Shown: piece by piece, positions 1 to 6,675 of the stretch
How the letters are laid out: each line of letters begins with the position of its first letter
How positions within the stretch are numbered: position 1 is the first letter of the stretch
Assembly: GCA_947647645.1 (NCBI GenBank)
Contig: CANSLE010000003.1
Span: forward strand, 1-33,914
Length of the DNA stretch: 33,914 nucleotides
Source: an uncultured Microbacterium sp.
GTDB taxonomy: Bacteria > Actinomycetota > Actinomycetes > Actinomycetales > Microbacteriaceae
Direction: 5' to 3'
The notes under the pieces: generated by a model
What the model was told of the DNA's origin: nothing
Seen by the model: only the letters and a program-made list of their open reading frames with translations
Databases searched by the model: none
Position numbers and translations under genes: made by a program

Positions 1-2
1 CC

Positions 3-59
3 CCGGGCTACGGCGGCTACCCGCCGGCTCCGCCCCTGCCGCCGCAGCAGCACGGCTGA
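3..59 (+). CDS. C-terminal tail of a Pro/Gly-rich protein (partial)
   Basis: The window opens inside a reading frame that ends with TGA at 57-59. The 18 visible residues are rich in Gly, Tyr, Pro and Gln (PGYGGYPPAPPLPPQQHG). Such low-complexity tails are common at the ends of actinobacterial membrane or secreted proteins, but no function can be assigned from this piece. The start lies outside the window. The frame is chosen because its composition is coherent and it stops just before the next gene's promoter-like region. Confidence 0.5.
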   Translation, partial: PGYGGYPPAPPLPPQQHG

Positions 60-83
60 GCGCGCAGCGCGCAGCGCGTAGCG
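60..83. repeat. short tandem repeat of a 7-mer (GCGCGCA)
   Basis: Three full units plus three bases of a 7-bp repeat (GCGCGCA, GCGCGCA, GCGCGTA, GCG) fill the gap between the upstream stop codon and the next gene. The last unit overlaps the TAGCGT hexamer that may act as a -10 box. The repeat may have arisen by slippage and no function is evident. Confidence 0.6.
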
Positions 84-84
84 T
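79..84 (+). promoter_or_regulatory. candidate -10 box (TAGCGT) for a leaderless start
   Basis: TAGCGT fits the TAnnnT pattern of actinobacterial -10 boxes and ends 6 nt before ATG 91, the spacing expected if transcription begins at or next to the start codon. No clear -35 is visible. GGAGG at 85-89 is too close to ATG 91 for a normal ribosome site but could serve GTG 94. Confidence 0.4.
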
Positions 85-90
85 GGAGGC

Positions 91-882
91 ATGGTGGATG
101 CCGAGCAGTGGGAACAGATTGCCGTGGACATCGCTCGGGAGGCTGGCGCGCTCGCGCGCCGGCGTCGCGCCGAGGGCGTCGCGGTCGCCGCGACCAAGTC
201 CTCGCTCGCCGACATCGTCACGGAGGCCGATCGCGAGGTCGAGCAGCTCATCCGCGACCGTCTTGCCGAGGCCCGTCCCGACGACGGATTCCTGGGCGAG
301 GAGTCCGACCCCCGGGTCGGAACGAGCGGGGTCACCTGGGTCGTCGATCCGATCGACGGCACGGTCAACTACGCCTACGGCATCCCGCACTACGCCGTGA
401 GCATCGCGGCGGTGACGGGCGAGCCCGTTCCCGGTGCTTGGGAAGCGCAGGCCGCGGCCGTCTACAGCCCGGTCATCGACGAGCTCTTCCACGCCCGCCG
501 GGGCGGGGGCGCCTGGCTCGGCGAGCGGCGTCTCGAGGTCTCCCGCGTGACGGATGCCGGGGCCCTCCTCGCGACGGGGTTCGGCTACGACCCCGCGACC
601 CACGACGGCGATCTCGCGCGCGTGCGGCGCATGATGGTGCTCGCCCGCGACCTTCGTCGTGGCGGCGCCGCGGCGCTCGATCTCGCATACGTCGCGGCCG
701 GACGGCTCGACGGCTACTTCGAACGCGGCCTCAAGCCCTGGGACCACGCGGCAGGCGCGTTGCTGGTCACCGAGGCGGGCGGGGTCGTCGGCGGTCGCCC
801 CGGCGGTGCGCCCGGCCCGGAGATGACGGTCGCCGCAGGAGCGGCGCTGTTCGCTCGGATGCAGGATCTCCTCGACGAATGA
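91..882 (+). CDS. inositol monophosphatase family protein
   Basis: A 263-residue, Mg2+-dependent, Li+-sensitive-type phosphatase of the inositol monophosphatase superfamily, acting in the cytosol on a small phosphorylated substrate (inositol-1-phosphate, histidinol phosphate or a related sugar phosphate). The family signatures are clear: DIVTEAD at about residues 41-47, the metal-binding GEES near 69-72, motif A WVVDPIDGT at about 83-91, and motif B WDHAAGALLVTEAGG near 216. The length is normal. ATG 91 follows TAGCGT by 6 nt, suggesting a leaderless message; GTG 94 is an alternative start. The gene stands alone between a Pro-rich tail and an M23 peptidase. Without its histidine or inositol partner genes beside it the exact substrate cannot be fixed; HisN, SuhB/ImpA and CysQ-like relatives share these motifs. 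Confidence 0.9.
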   Translation: MVDAEQWEQIAVDIAREAGALARRRRAEGVAVAATKSSLADIVTEADREVEQLIRDRLAEARPDDGFLGEESDPRVGTSGVTWVVDPIDGTVNYAYGIPHYAVSIAAVTGEPVPGAWEAQAAAVYSPVIDELFHARRGGGAWLGERRLEVSRVTDAGALLATGFGYDPATHDGDLARVRRMMVLARDLRRGGAAALDLAYVAAGRLDGYFERGLKPWDHAAGALLVTEAGGVVGGRPGGAPGPEMTVAAGAALFARMQDLLDE

Positions 883-1011
883 CGTGCCCGCCGATTGACA
901 GGGATGTGGACCGCGCGTCCATGGCGTTCCCAGCGTGCAGCATGTAGTGTTTACCCGATCGTTATCTTTGTCGGCCCGAACGGCAGAGTGATCCAAAGCC
1001 CGTTGTACGTC

Positions 1012-1040
1012 GTCGCAGGGATATCCCCCTCCTCTGCGAC
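1012..1040 (+). promoter_or_regulatory. hairpin in the leader of the M23 peptidase gene
   Basis: GTCGCAG (1012-1018) and CTGCGAC (1034-1040) form a perfect 7-bp stem, and the loop carries the small palindrome GGGATATCCC (1018-1027). It lies 18 nt upstream of the GTG start, so it would sit in a transcribed leader. Actinobacterial cell-wall hydrolases often have structured leaders (for example ydaO c-di-AMP riboswitches), but I do not see that family's conserved blocks here. Whether it is regulatory is inference. Confidence 0.35.
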
Positions 1041-1058
1041 CTGACGAGAGCCTGTGAT

Positions 1059-2471
1059 GTGACCTTCGACACCCCCACGGCTGATGCCGCGCCCTCGCGC
1101 CGCACAAGCCGGCGACCCGAAGCGGCCGCAACGCCGCCCGGGCTGGGTGTGATGACCCGCGCCGAGTATCGGAGGCTGCAGGCCCAGGGTGCTGCCCCGT
1201 CCGCCGACGCTCCGGCTCCGATCGACACGGCCGCGCCGGCCGAGCTCGTCGCCGTCGCGTCGGAGGAGCCCTCGCTCGCCGAGACCGTCGTCGCCGATGT
1301 GGCGGCCGCGATCGTGGCCGAGACGGTGGCGGGGGCCCAGCCCGACGACGCCTCCCGGCGACGCCTCCGCAGCGCCACCCGCGCGGTGTTCGAGACGGTT
1401 GCCGTCGACGAGGAGCACACCGTGGTCGCGGTGCCGACGGATGCCGAGACGTCCGTGATCGCTCCGGTCGAGGTTCCCGCCGCCGAGCCTCAACCGCTCT
1501 CGGTCGCCGATCAGCTCGGTTCCGACTCCGCCTTCGCGGCATCGACCGATGACTGCGACCTCGACGAGTTCGAGTTCGCCGCGCGACTGTTCTCCTTCAC
1601 CGGCGAGATGCCGGTTCAGTCCCCGGTGACCGGCGCCCCCGGGGAGCCCAGCGCCGAGGCCCACGCCGCCGTGCACGTCGCCCCGCGAGGCGGCTCGCGC
1701 GGGATGGCGATCGCCAAGCGGATGGCGGCGGCATCCTTCTCCGTCGGTGTCATGGCCGTCGTGGGGCTGCTCGCCGTCGGGACGACGACCCCGGCCGCGG
1801 CGATCGCCTCGGCATCCGACTCATCCGCATCCGCTGCGCAGCCTGCCGTTGTGACCGCCAGTCAGAAGCTGACCAAGGCCTCGCCCGAGCAGATCCAGGC
1901 GTTCGTCGCGTCCGGAACCGACGCGCCCACCGCGCTCGACCGCCCGGAGAGCTACAACGTCACCTCGATGGCGGAACTCGCCGCGGAGTCGGGCGTCCGC
2001 CTGTTCGCGAACACGTGGGTCAACGACCCGTCGGCGCCGATCCAGTATCCGTTCCCCGTCGGTGTGCCCATCTCGGCGGCCTTCGGCTCGATCGCGTACC
2101 TGTCGGAGTTCGCGACGCCGCACAACGGCGTCGACCTCACCCCGGGTGCAGGCGCGGAGATCCACGCAGTCGCCGCGGGCACCGTGCGCATCGCCACCGA
2201 GGCGGGCGGCGACTACGGCGTGACGGTCCTCATCGACCACATCATCGACGGCAAGCTCGTCTCGACCCGCTACGGTCACATGCAATACGGCTCGCTGCAG
2301 GTCAAGCAGGGTGACAAGGTCACCGCCGGTGAGGTCATCGGGCGTGTGGGACAGACCGGCAAGGCGACCGGCCCCCACCTGCACCTGGAGGTGCTTCTGG
2401 GCGGCACCACGCGCATCGACCCGATGCCCTGGCTCGCGGAGCACACCAAGCCGGGGCACACCGTCGGTTGA
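1059..2471 (+). CDS. M23 family (LytM-type) peptidoglycan hydrolase
   Basis: A 470-residue cell-wall metallopeptidase. Residues ~1-210 are acidic, Ala/Pro-rich and apparently disordered, with a short MTRAEYRRLQAQ element near residue 30. A hydrophobic segment follows at about 218-250 (SFSVGVMAVVGLLAVG), which would anchor the protein or act as an internal export signal so that the C-terminal half faces the wall. The C-terminal ~120 residues form the lysostaphin-like domain with the zinc ligands of HNGVD (H355, D359) and HLH (H440, H442). It is expected to cut peptide cross-links in peptidoglycan, or to act as a scaffold if inactive. The GTG start is the first in frame with coding character; the ribosome site is weak. 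Two tRNA genes follow on the same strand. Family assignment is firm, while the cleaved bond and topology are inferred. Confidence 0.88.
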   Translation: MTFDTPTADAAPSRRTSRRPEAAATPPGLGVMTRAEYRRLQAQGAAPSADAPAPIDTAAPAELVAVASEEPSLAETVVADVAAAIVAETVAGAQPDDASRRRLRSATRAVFETVAVDEEHTVVAVPTDAETSVIAPVEVPAAEPQPLSVADQLGSDSAFAASTDDCDLDEFEFAARLFSFTGEMPVQSPVTGAPGEPSAEAHAAVHVAPRGGSRGMAIAKRMAAASFSVGVMAVVGLLAVGTTTPAAAIASASDSSASAAQPAVVTASQKLTKASPEQIQAFVASGTDAPTALDRPESYNVTSMAELAAESGVRLFANTWVNDPSAPIQYPFPVGVPISAAFGSIAYLSEFATPHNGVDLTPGAGAEIHAVAAGTVRIATEAGGDYGVTVLIDHIIDGKLVSTRYGHMQYGSLQVKQGDKVTAGEVIGRVGQTGKATGPHLHLEVLLGGTTRIDPMPWLAEHTKPGHTVG

Positions 2472-2500
2472 CCCGATTCTGTGGGACGCTCCGGCTCTGA

Positions 2501-2506
2501 TATTCT
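2501..2506 (+). promoter_or_regulatory. candidate -10 box (TATTCT) for the tRNA-Thr/tRNA-Met genes
   Basis: An AT-rich patch in GC-rich sequence contains TATTCT 28 nt before the mature 5' end of tRNA-Thr. TTGACC at 2468-2473 lies too far away (27 nt) to be its -35, so only the -10 is credible. Confidence 0.35.
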
Positions 2507-2534
2507 TTTCTGGTTGCCCCGTGAGGGTCAGCAC

Positions 2535-2606
2535 GCCCCGATAGCTCAGTGGCAGAGCACTTCCATGGTAAGGAAGGGGTCGTCAGTTCAATCCTGACTC
2601 GGGGCT
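2535..2606 (+). tRNA. tRNA-Thr (anticodon GGT)
   Basis: A complete cloverleaf can be drawn: acceptor GCCCCGA/TCGGGGC, D stem GCTC/GAGC, anticodon stem CTTCC/GGAAG with loop ATGGTAA (anticodon GGT), and T stem GTCAG/CTGAC around TTCAATC. The discriminator is T and CCA is not encoded. It is followed 35 nt later by tRNA-Met on the same strand, a pairing common in actinobacteria upstream of rpmG and the hadAB genes. Confidence 0.95.
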
Positions 2607-2641
2607 CGCAGCATCCACATCTCGCCGTGTGGGTGCGGCGC

Positions 2642-2718
2642 GGCGGGGTAGCTCAGTTGGTGAGAGCGCACGACTCATAATCGTGAGGTCGCGGGTTCAA
2701 GCCCCGCTCCCGCTACCA
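2642..2718 (+). tRNA. tRNA-Met (anticodon CAT), CCA encoded
   Basis: Acceptor GGCGGGG/TCCCGCT (G-T pairs at both ends), D stem GCTC/GAGC, anticodon stem CACGA/TCGTG with loop CTCATAA (anticodon CAT), T stem GCGGG/CCCGC around TTCAAGC, discriminator A and encoded CCA at 2716-2718. The paired first position and the neighbouring tRNA-Thr fit an elongator Met tRNA, though a lysidine-modified tRNA-Ile cannot be formally excluded. Its 3' half is also read on the opposite strand as the end of the recombinase frame, which makes it the probable insertion site of the island that follows. Confidence 0.93.
2675..2718. other. probable attachment-site junction inside tRNA-Met
   Basis: Read on the minus strand, the 3' half of tRNA-Met encodes the last residues of the serine recombinase frame (VAGAGLEPATSRL), whose stop lies in the anticodon loop. 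A terminal peptide of this kind arises when an integrase gene lies directly against the tRNA gene used as attachment site. I found no second copy of the tRNA 3' end elsewhere in the window, so the other attachment site is either lost or outside. Confidence 0.5.
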
Positions 2719-3911
2719 AACTAGTCATACTCGAACAAATGACCTTGAGATAAAGGTCCAGGCGTTCGACATAAGAAGCGTCGGAGATCTCTCCGGCGCT
2801 TTTCGTGTTGGTGGGCGTGTGGGAGCTGTTGAGGGCGGCGTCGCGGATGTCGGCGACGAGCGGCTGGAACTCGCGACCGACGTGGAGAAGGTGGCCGTCG
2901 TCGTCGACCCAGATGCGGCCGAAGAAGGCGGCGAGGAGCTTGCGCTTCACCGCCCCGGTCGCCGCTGTGAAGAGGGCGTCGGGCCTGGCCATCAGGTCGA
3001 GGTAGCTGAGGACCATTTCGGTGCGTTGTTGGAGTGACTCAGTGGTGGTGTCGAGGCCGGTGCGGACCTCGTGTTTCTTGATCTGGAGGTTGCGGAGCCG
3101 GGAGCGGAGCTTGTCGGTGGGGAGCGCACCGTCGGCAGCGAGATCGACGAGGCGTTCTTCTTGTACCTCGAGCTTCTTCAGCTCCTTCTGAAGGCAGGCG
3201 CGCTGCTCCTCCTGGCGAGTCAGGATGTGGCGCAGTGCCGCCTGGACTTCCTCTTTCGCGGTCTCAATGGACTCGGGGGAAAGACGCAGACTGGCGAACT
3301 CGCGGGTGAGGGCGCGTTCGATCTACAGTGACGGGAGGAACGGCAGGTCGCAATGACGGTCCTGTCTACCCCGGCATATGAAGTACTCGTAGATCTGATC
3401 GGCATGGTTCTTGGCCTCGGTGAAGATGAGGCGGTGCTCCTGGCCGACGTCGTGGCAGCGACCGCAGTGCAGCATGCCGCGGGCGAAGTGGTTGTGGACG
3501 CGGTCACGCTGTCCCCTCTTCACGCGGGCATCGATCACCTGTTGCACGCGGTCGAAGAGTTCGGGCGTGATGGGTGCTTCGTGCCTGCCCGGATAGAGGT
3601 GGCCTTTGAAGGTGACCATGCCGAGGTAGTACGGGTCGCGGAGGATCATGCCGAGTTGGCTGCGAGAAAGTGGCCGCTCCGGCCACTTCGTGGACTTCCT
3701 TGTGGTGAGGCCCTGTTCGGCGAGCATCGCGGCAAGCTTGGTAGTGCTGTACTCACCGGTTGCGTACTGCTCGAACGCCCACCGGATCAGCGGGGCACGC
3801 TCTTCGTCGATACCGATGGTGTTGACGAGACGTCCGTCGAAGTCTTTGCGGGCGTTGGTGTAGCCGAGTTTGGCGCGACCGACCGTGCCGCCGTTCTTCG
3901 CGTTGTTGAGG
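2675..3911 (-). pseudogene. serine recombinase (large resolvase/integrase), truncated and with a nonsense codon
   Basis: The minus-strand frame encodes the middle and C-terminal parts of a large serine recombinase: the recombinase domain (AKNGGTVGRAKLGYTN onward, then LSRSQLGMILRDPYYLGMV), a zinc ribbon with CGRC and CRGRQDRHC, a long charged coiled coil (KKLEVQEERLVDLA) and a tail ending inside tRNA-Met. The frame is interrupted once, by an in-frame TAG at 3323-3325; the 223-aa and 113-aa ORFs on either side are in the same frame, so this is a single nonsense change rather than a frameshift. The N-terminal catalytic domain with the nucleophilic Ser is missing beyond about 3911, where homology-like sequence stops. 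It cannot catalyse recombination. Its position identifies it as the former integrase of an element inserted at tRNA-Met. Confidence 0.85.
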
Positions 3912-4056
3912 GATAGAGCCGTCCTCACGAACGTGCTCTTCCACCGGTCGCTCGCGCACCACCCTCTACATTCACGACCATGCCTCGTTCGCATTCAGCA
4001 GTTCAGACAGAGAGCATTCCCCGTTCCCTGGCCGCATGTGTGAAGGAGGACATCTC

Positions 4057-4725
4057 ATGGTGCAGGGCATCATCATCCCCGCATCGGAATCGAAGGCAGT
4101 GGTCTGCGCCGAGTTCGCGACGCTCGAGGACTACCAACGACTGGTCGGCGGCTGGATCGAAGCGGTCGACATTCCAGTTCTCAATGCGACGATGTACGTC
4201 AACGAAGAAGGGCCGCTTCGGGGGCTGCCGTTCAACCGGCGTGCCACCTTCCCATTGTGGTTTCACGTGCCCGCAACTCGTGGCCGCGCGCGGCTTGTCG
4301 ACAACGCGGTACCGGTCGGGGGTGGAGAGACCGCTGGCAACCGCACCGACCTGTCGACCGCGGTATCGCAACTGCTCCTCGGGCACGGGGAACACAACGT
4401 CAGCACCCGCGAGCCGGGTGGTACGCGGTGGCGATCCGAGCCGGAGCCGCACGAGGACTATCTCGAAGCGATCATCTGGGCCACGGTGCTTCAGGAGTAC
4501 GCGCCAGGCCCGCAGGTCCGTGAGCGCCCGGTCGACGACAACTACGAGAAGCAGCGACACTCCGCACATAGCGGTGGGCACCGCAGGAATGCGAGTCCTA
4601 TGTCGGTATCCACCGCCTTTTCGATATGTGGCGCGATGACAGTTCACGCACGCCGGTCAGCCGGAGGGTCGCGCGGACGATCAGTTGGGTCAGCAAAATC
4701 GAAGCACGCCCGGCTGTGCGGCTAG
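4057..4725 (+). CDS. DUF3846 domain protein with an unusual C-terminal extension
   Basis: A 222-residue protein. The first ~150 residues match the DUF3846 family in pattern (MVQGIIIPASESKA at the start, then YVNEEGPLRGLPFNRRATF, and EAIIWATVLQEYAPG near residue 145). DUF3846 proteins are small proteins of unknown function typical of actinobacterial plasmids, phages and integrated elements. I chose ATG 4057 over the track start 4036 because AAGGAGG at 4043-4049 lies 7 nt before it. After RERPVDD the last ~60 residues are basic, Ser/Gly-rich and shadow-like, suggesting the original stop was lost or the frame shifted, with read-through up to just before the ISL3 insertion. It belongs to the mobile island; no biochemical role can be stated. 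Confidence 0.7.
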   Translation: MVQGIIIPASESKAVVCAEFATLEDYQRLVGGWIEAVDIPVLNATMYVNEEGPLRGLPFNRRATFPLWFHVPATRGRARLVDNAVPVGGGETAGNRTDLSTAVSQLLLGHGEHNVSTREPGGTRWRSEPEPHEDYLEAIIWATVLQEYAPGPQVRERPVDDNYEKQRHSAHSGGHRRNASPMSVSTAFSICGAMTVHARRSAGGSRGRSVGSAKSKHARLCG

Positions 4726-4750
4726 CACCCTCAGTTGGAGGTACGCGGGG

Positions 4751-4758
4751 GTGTTCGG
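4751..4758. repeat. 8-bp target-site duplication, left copy
   Basis: GTGTTCGG directly abuts the left inverted repeat of the ISL3 element and is repeated exactly at 6216-6223 beyond the right end. Eight base pairs is the usual duplication length of the ISL3 family. Confidence 0.9.
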
Positions 4759-4782
4759 GGCTCTTCGGACATTCGGTGGGGT
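4759..4782. repeat. ISL3 left terminal inverted repeat (24 bp)
   Basis: Begins GGCTCTTCGGACATTCGG; its complement matches 6192-6215 at 23 of 24 positions. Confidence 0.92.
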
Positions 4783-4872
4783 GAGGCTCGCCGGGTGAGG
4801 TTCGAGGGGTAGGGGTCGAGGTCCCCGAGGATCAGAAGCGCTAACTCTCTGATCGACTACGAGGACCTCGAC

Positions 4873-6192
4873 GTGCTTCACCCTACTTCGGGGTGCGCTG
4901 ACGCGCGCTCCGCCTTCTGCCCCTGTCCCCGCTGCGACGTTCTGCTCGGCTTGGAGGGCGTCCATGTCGAGCACGTCGACCGCCGAGACGCACTGCTGAT
5001 CGTGACGGTCTCAAGCCCCGCGTTCCCGACGGGGTGCCCGTCGTGTGGGGTCCTCGCGGCCGGCGGCGGGTGCCGAAGCCGGGTGCTCCATGACGTGCCC
5101 GGCGTATCGCGAGTGCGGATCGTATGGCGGCAGCGGACATGGCGATGCGTCGACGAGGGCTGCGAGCGGAAGGCGTTCGTGGAGCAACTGCCGACTCTGG
5201 TCGCTCGGCGCGGGTCAATCACCAAGCGAGCCATCGACTGGGCGGTCGGGCAGTTGCGGCGCGAGCATGCCACAATCGCGGGACTTGCCCGTCAGCTCGG
5301 AACGTCATGGAAGACGGTGTGGCGCGCCATCGAGCCCGAGCTGGTGCGGCTCGCGGCTGACGAGTCCCGGTTCGATGGCGTCACCACGCTCGGTGTCGAC
5401 GAGCACGTCTGGCATCACGTCGACCCCCGTACGCGCGGCCCGAAGGAGCTGACCGGGATGGTCGATCTGTCCCGTGACAGTCGCGGAAAGACGCGGGCCA
5501 GACTGCTCGACCTCGTGCCGGGCAGATCGGGGAAGGCCTACGCAACTTGGCTCGGTGCACGCGGCGACGCGTTCCGAAACAACGTGAAGGTCGCCGCGTT
5601 GGATCCGTTCGCCGGTTACAAGACCGCGATCGACGACAAGCTCGACGACGCCGTCGCGGTCCTCGATGCGTTCCACGTCGTCAAGCTCGGCACCGCCGCC
5701 GTGGACGAGGTCCGCCGCCGGATCCAGCAAGACACCCTCGGGCATCGCGGCATGAAGGGCGACCCGCTCTACGGGATCCACACCATCCTCCGCGCCGGAG
5801 CCGAGAACCTCACCGAGAAGCAGCGGCTCAGGCTGGCAACGGCGCTCGAGGCCGACCCCGCGCACGACGAGGTGTTCATCGCATGGCAGTGCGCACAGCA
5901 GCTGCGTTCCGCCTACCACCAGAAGGACCTCACCGAGGGGCGACGCATCGCGGAGAAGGTCGTCGAGTCGTTCCACAGCTGCCCGATCCCCGAGATCGCA
6001 CGCCTGGGCCGCACCCTCCGCCGCTGGCGCGACGCGTTCCTGGCCTACTTCACCACCAGCCGCGCGAACAACGGCGGCACCGAAGCCGTCAACGGGATCA
6101 TCGAGCTGCACCGCCGCCTCGCCCGCGGCTACCGCAACCGGCACAACTACCGCCTCCGGATGCTCCTCGCCGCCGGCGGACTCACCCCATGA
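4873..6192 (+). CDS. ISL3-family transposase
   Basis: A 439-residue transposase of normal family length. The N-terminal region has a zinc-finger-like CPSCG (C55, C58) with later WRCVDEGC, followed by a helix-turn-helix region (ATIAGLARQLGTSWKTVWRA, near 135-155) that would bind the terminal repeats. The DDE catalytic core shows TLGVDEHVWHH, VAALDPFAGYKTAI and the C-terminal TEAVNGIIELHRRLARGYRN. The GTG start at 4873 follows a GAGGA ribosome site; upstream in-frame starts are not better. The gene fills the element and ends inside the right inverted repeat. Nothing in the sequence suggests inactivation. Its last 22 codons are the segment found degenerate beyond the arsenic cluster. Confidence 0.93.
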   Translation: MLHPTSGCADARSAFCPCPRCDVLLGLEGVHVEHVDRRDALLIVTVSSPAFPTGCPSCGVLAAGGGCRSRVLHDVPGVSRVRIVWRQRTWRCVDEGCERKAFVEQLPTLVARRGSITKRAIDWAVGQLRREHATIAGLARQLGTSWKTVWRAIEPELVRLAADESRFDGVTTLGVDEHVWHHVDPRTRGPKELTGMVDLSRDSRGKTRARLLDLVPGRSGKAYATWLGARGDAFRNNVKVAALDPFAGYKTAIDDKLDDAVAVLDAFHVVKLGTAAVDEVRRRIQQDTLGHRGMKGDPLYGIHTILRAGAENLTEKQRLRLATALEADPAHDEVFIAWQCAQQLRSAYHQKDLTEGRRIAEKVVESFHSCPIPEIARLGRTLRRWRDAFLAYFTTSRANNGGTEAVNGIIELHRRLARGYRNRHNYRLRMLLAAGGLTP

Positions 6193-6215
6193 CCCCACCG
6201 GATGTCCGAAGAGCC
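6192..6215. repeat. ISL3 right terminal inverted repeat (24 bp)
   Basis: ACCCCACCGGATGTCCGAAG... mirrors 4759-4782 with one mismatch. The transposase TGA (6190-6192) touches its inner edge. Confidence 0.92.
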
Positions 6216-6223
6216 GTGTTCGG
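6216..6223. repeat. 8-bp target-site duplication, right copy
   Basis: GTGTTCGG, identical to 4751-4758, directly outside the right ISL3 end. Confidence 0.9.
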
Positions 6224-6675
6224 CAGAGCGGCGATTCTGGGCTACCGCTCCCGCGGTTCCCTTCCGACCCTGACCCTGCCCCTGACGTCCGGCGCAAGTA
6301 CACTCGATGAGGCGCAGTCCTCGAAGTGGAGTTTCAGTGCTCACTCGCTTGAGCGTTCGTGCCCCCGCTGGGCCGGGCTGCTCCTTTGCCCCGTGCGCAT
6401 GGACAAACGCGCCCGACATCGCTCGGGGAGTGACTTCGGCGCGCGTTCCGTCCGGCGCCCCTTCGCGCCTGGAGAGTCTTTTTTCGCAGTTCAGTGGTAG
6501 TTTTCGTCGACGCAACAGGACTGACATCGCATCGATACCCATTCAGCGAACTCTTATGTCGCGCTTCGAATGTGTTCAGCCATGGAACTTTCGGTCGATG
6601 GCTCACGGCGCTAGGTTCGAAATGAAAGTTCACGACGCCTTCTTACGAAATCACCATTCATCATTGAGGGGTAAT
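6224..6675 (+). other. non-coding stretch upstream of the neuB operon
   Basis: About 450 bp between the ISL3 element and neuB. The ORF track extends the neuB frame back to 6307, but the added 123 residues are Arg/Ser/Pro-rich with no family resemblance, so I treat them as untranslated. The right half (6480-6675) is AT-richer than anything nearby (GTCTTTTTTCGCAG, ACTCTTATGTCG, CACCATTCATCATTG) and is where the operon promoter should lie, but I cannot name a convincing -35/-10 pair. GAGGGG at 6666-6671 is the ribosome site of neuB. Confidence 0.5.

Larger units (their letters stand above)
4759..6215 (+). mobile_element. ISL3-family insertion sequence, complete (1457 bp)
   Basis: The element is bounded by 24-bp terminal inverted repeats that differ at one position (4759-4782 and 6192-6215, starting GGCTCTTCGGACAT), encodes one full-length transposase, and is flanked by a perfect 8-bp direct repeat GTGTTCGG. 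Intact ends and an unmutated duplication imply a recent and possibly still mobile insertion. The stop codon of the transposase overlaps the right inverted repeat. A solitary copy of the right end occurs at 14078-14101, and a decayed transposase tail at 21426-21493. Confidence 0.95.

Noticed and set aside
951-1058. ydaO-type c-di-AMP riboswitch before the M23 gene
   Set aside because: The hallmark conserved blocks are not visible; only a simple hairpin is supported.
2741-2758. Hairpin GACCTT/AAGGTC just after tRNA-Met as a terminator
   Set aside because: Only 6 bp, no T-run, and it lies inside the recombinase reading frame on the other strand.
6307-6675. N-terminal extension of neuB in the ORF track
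   Set aside because: No NeuB-like sequence, Arg/Ser-rich composition, and a good ribosome site right before ATG 6676.
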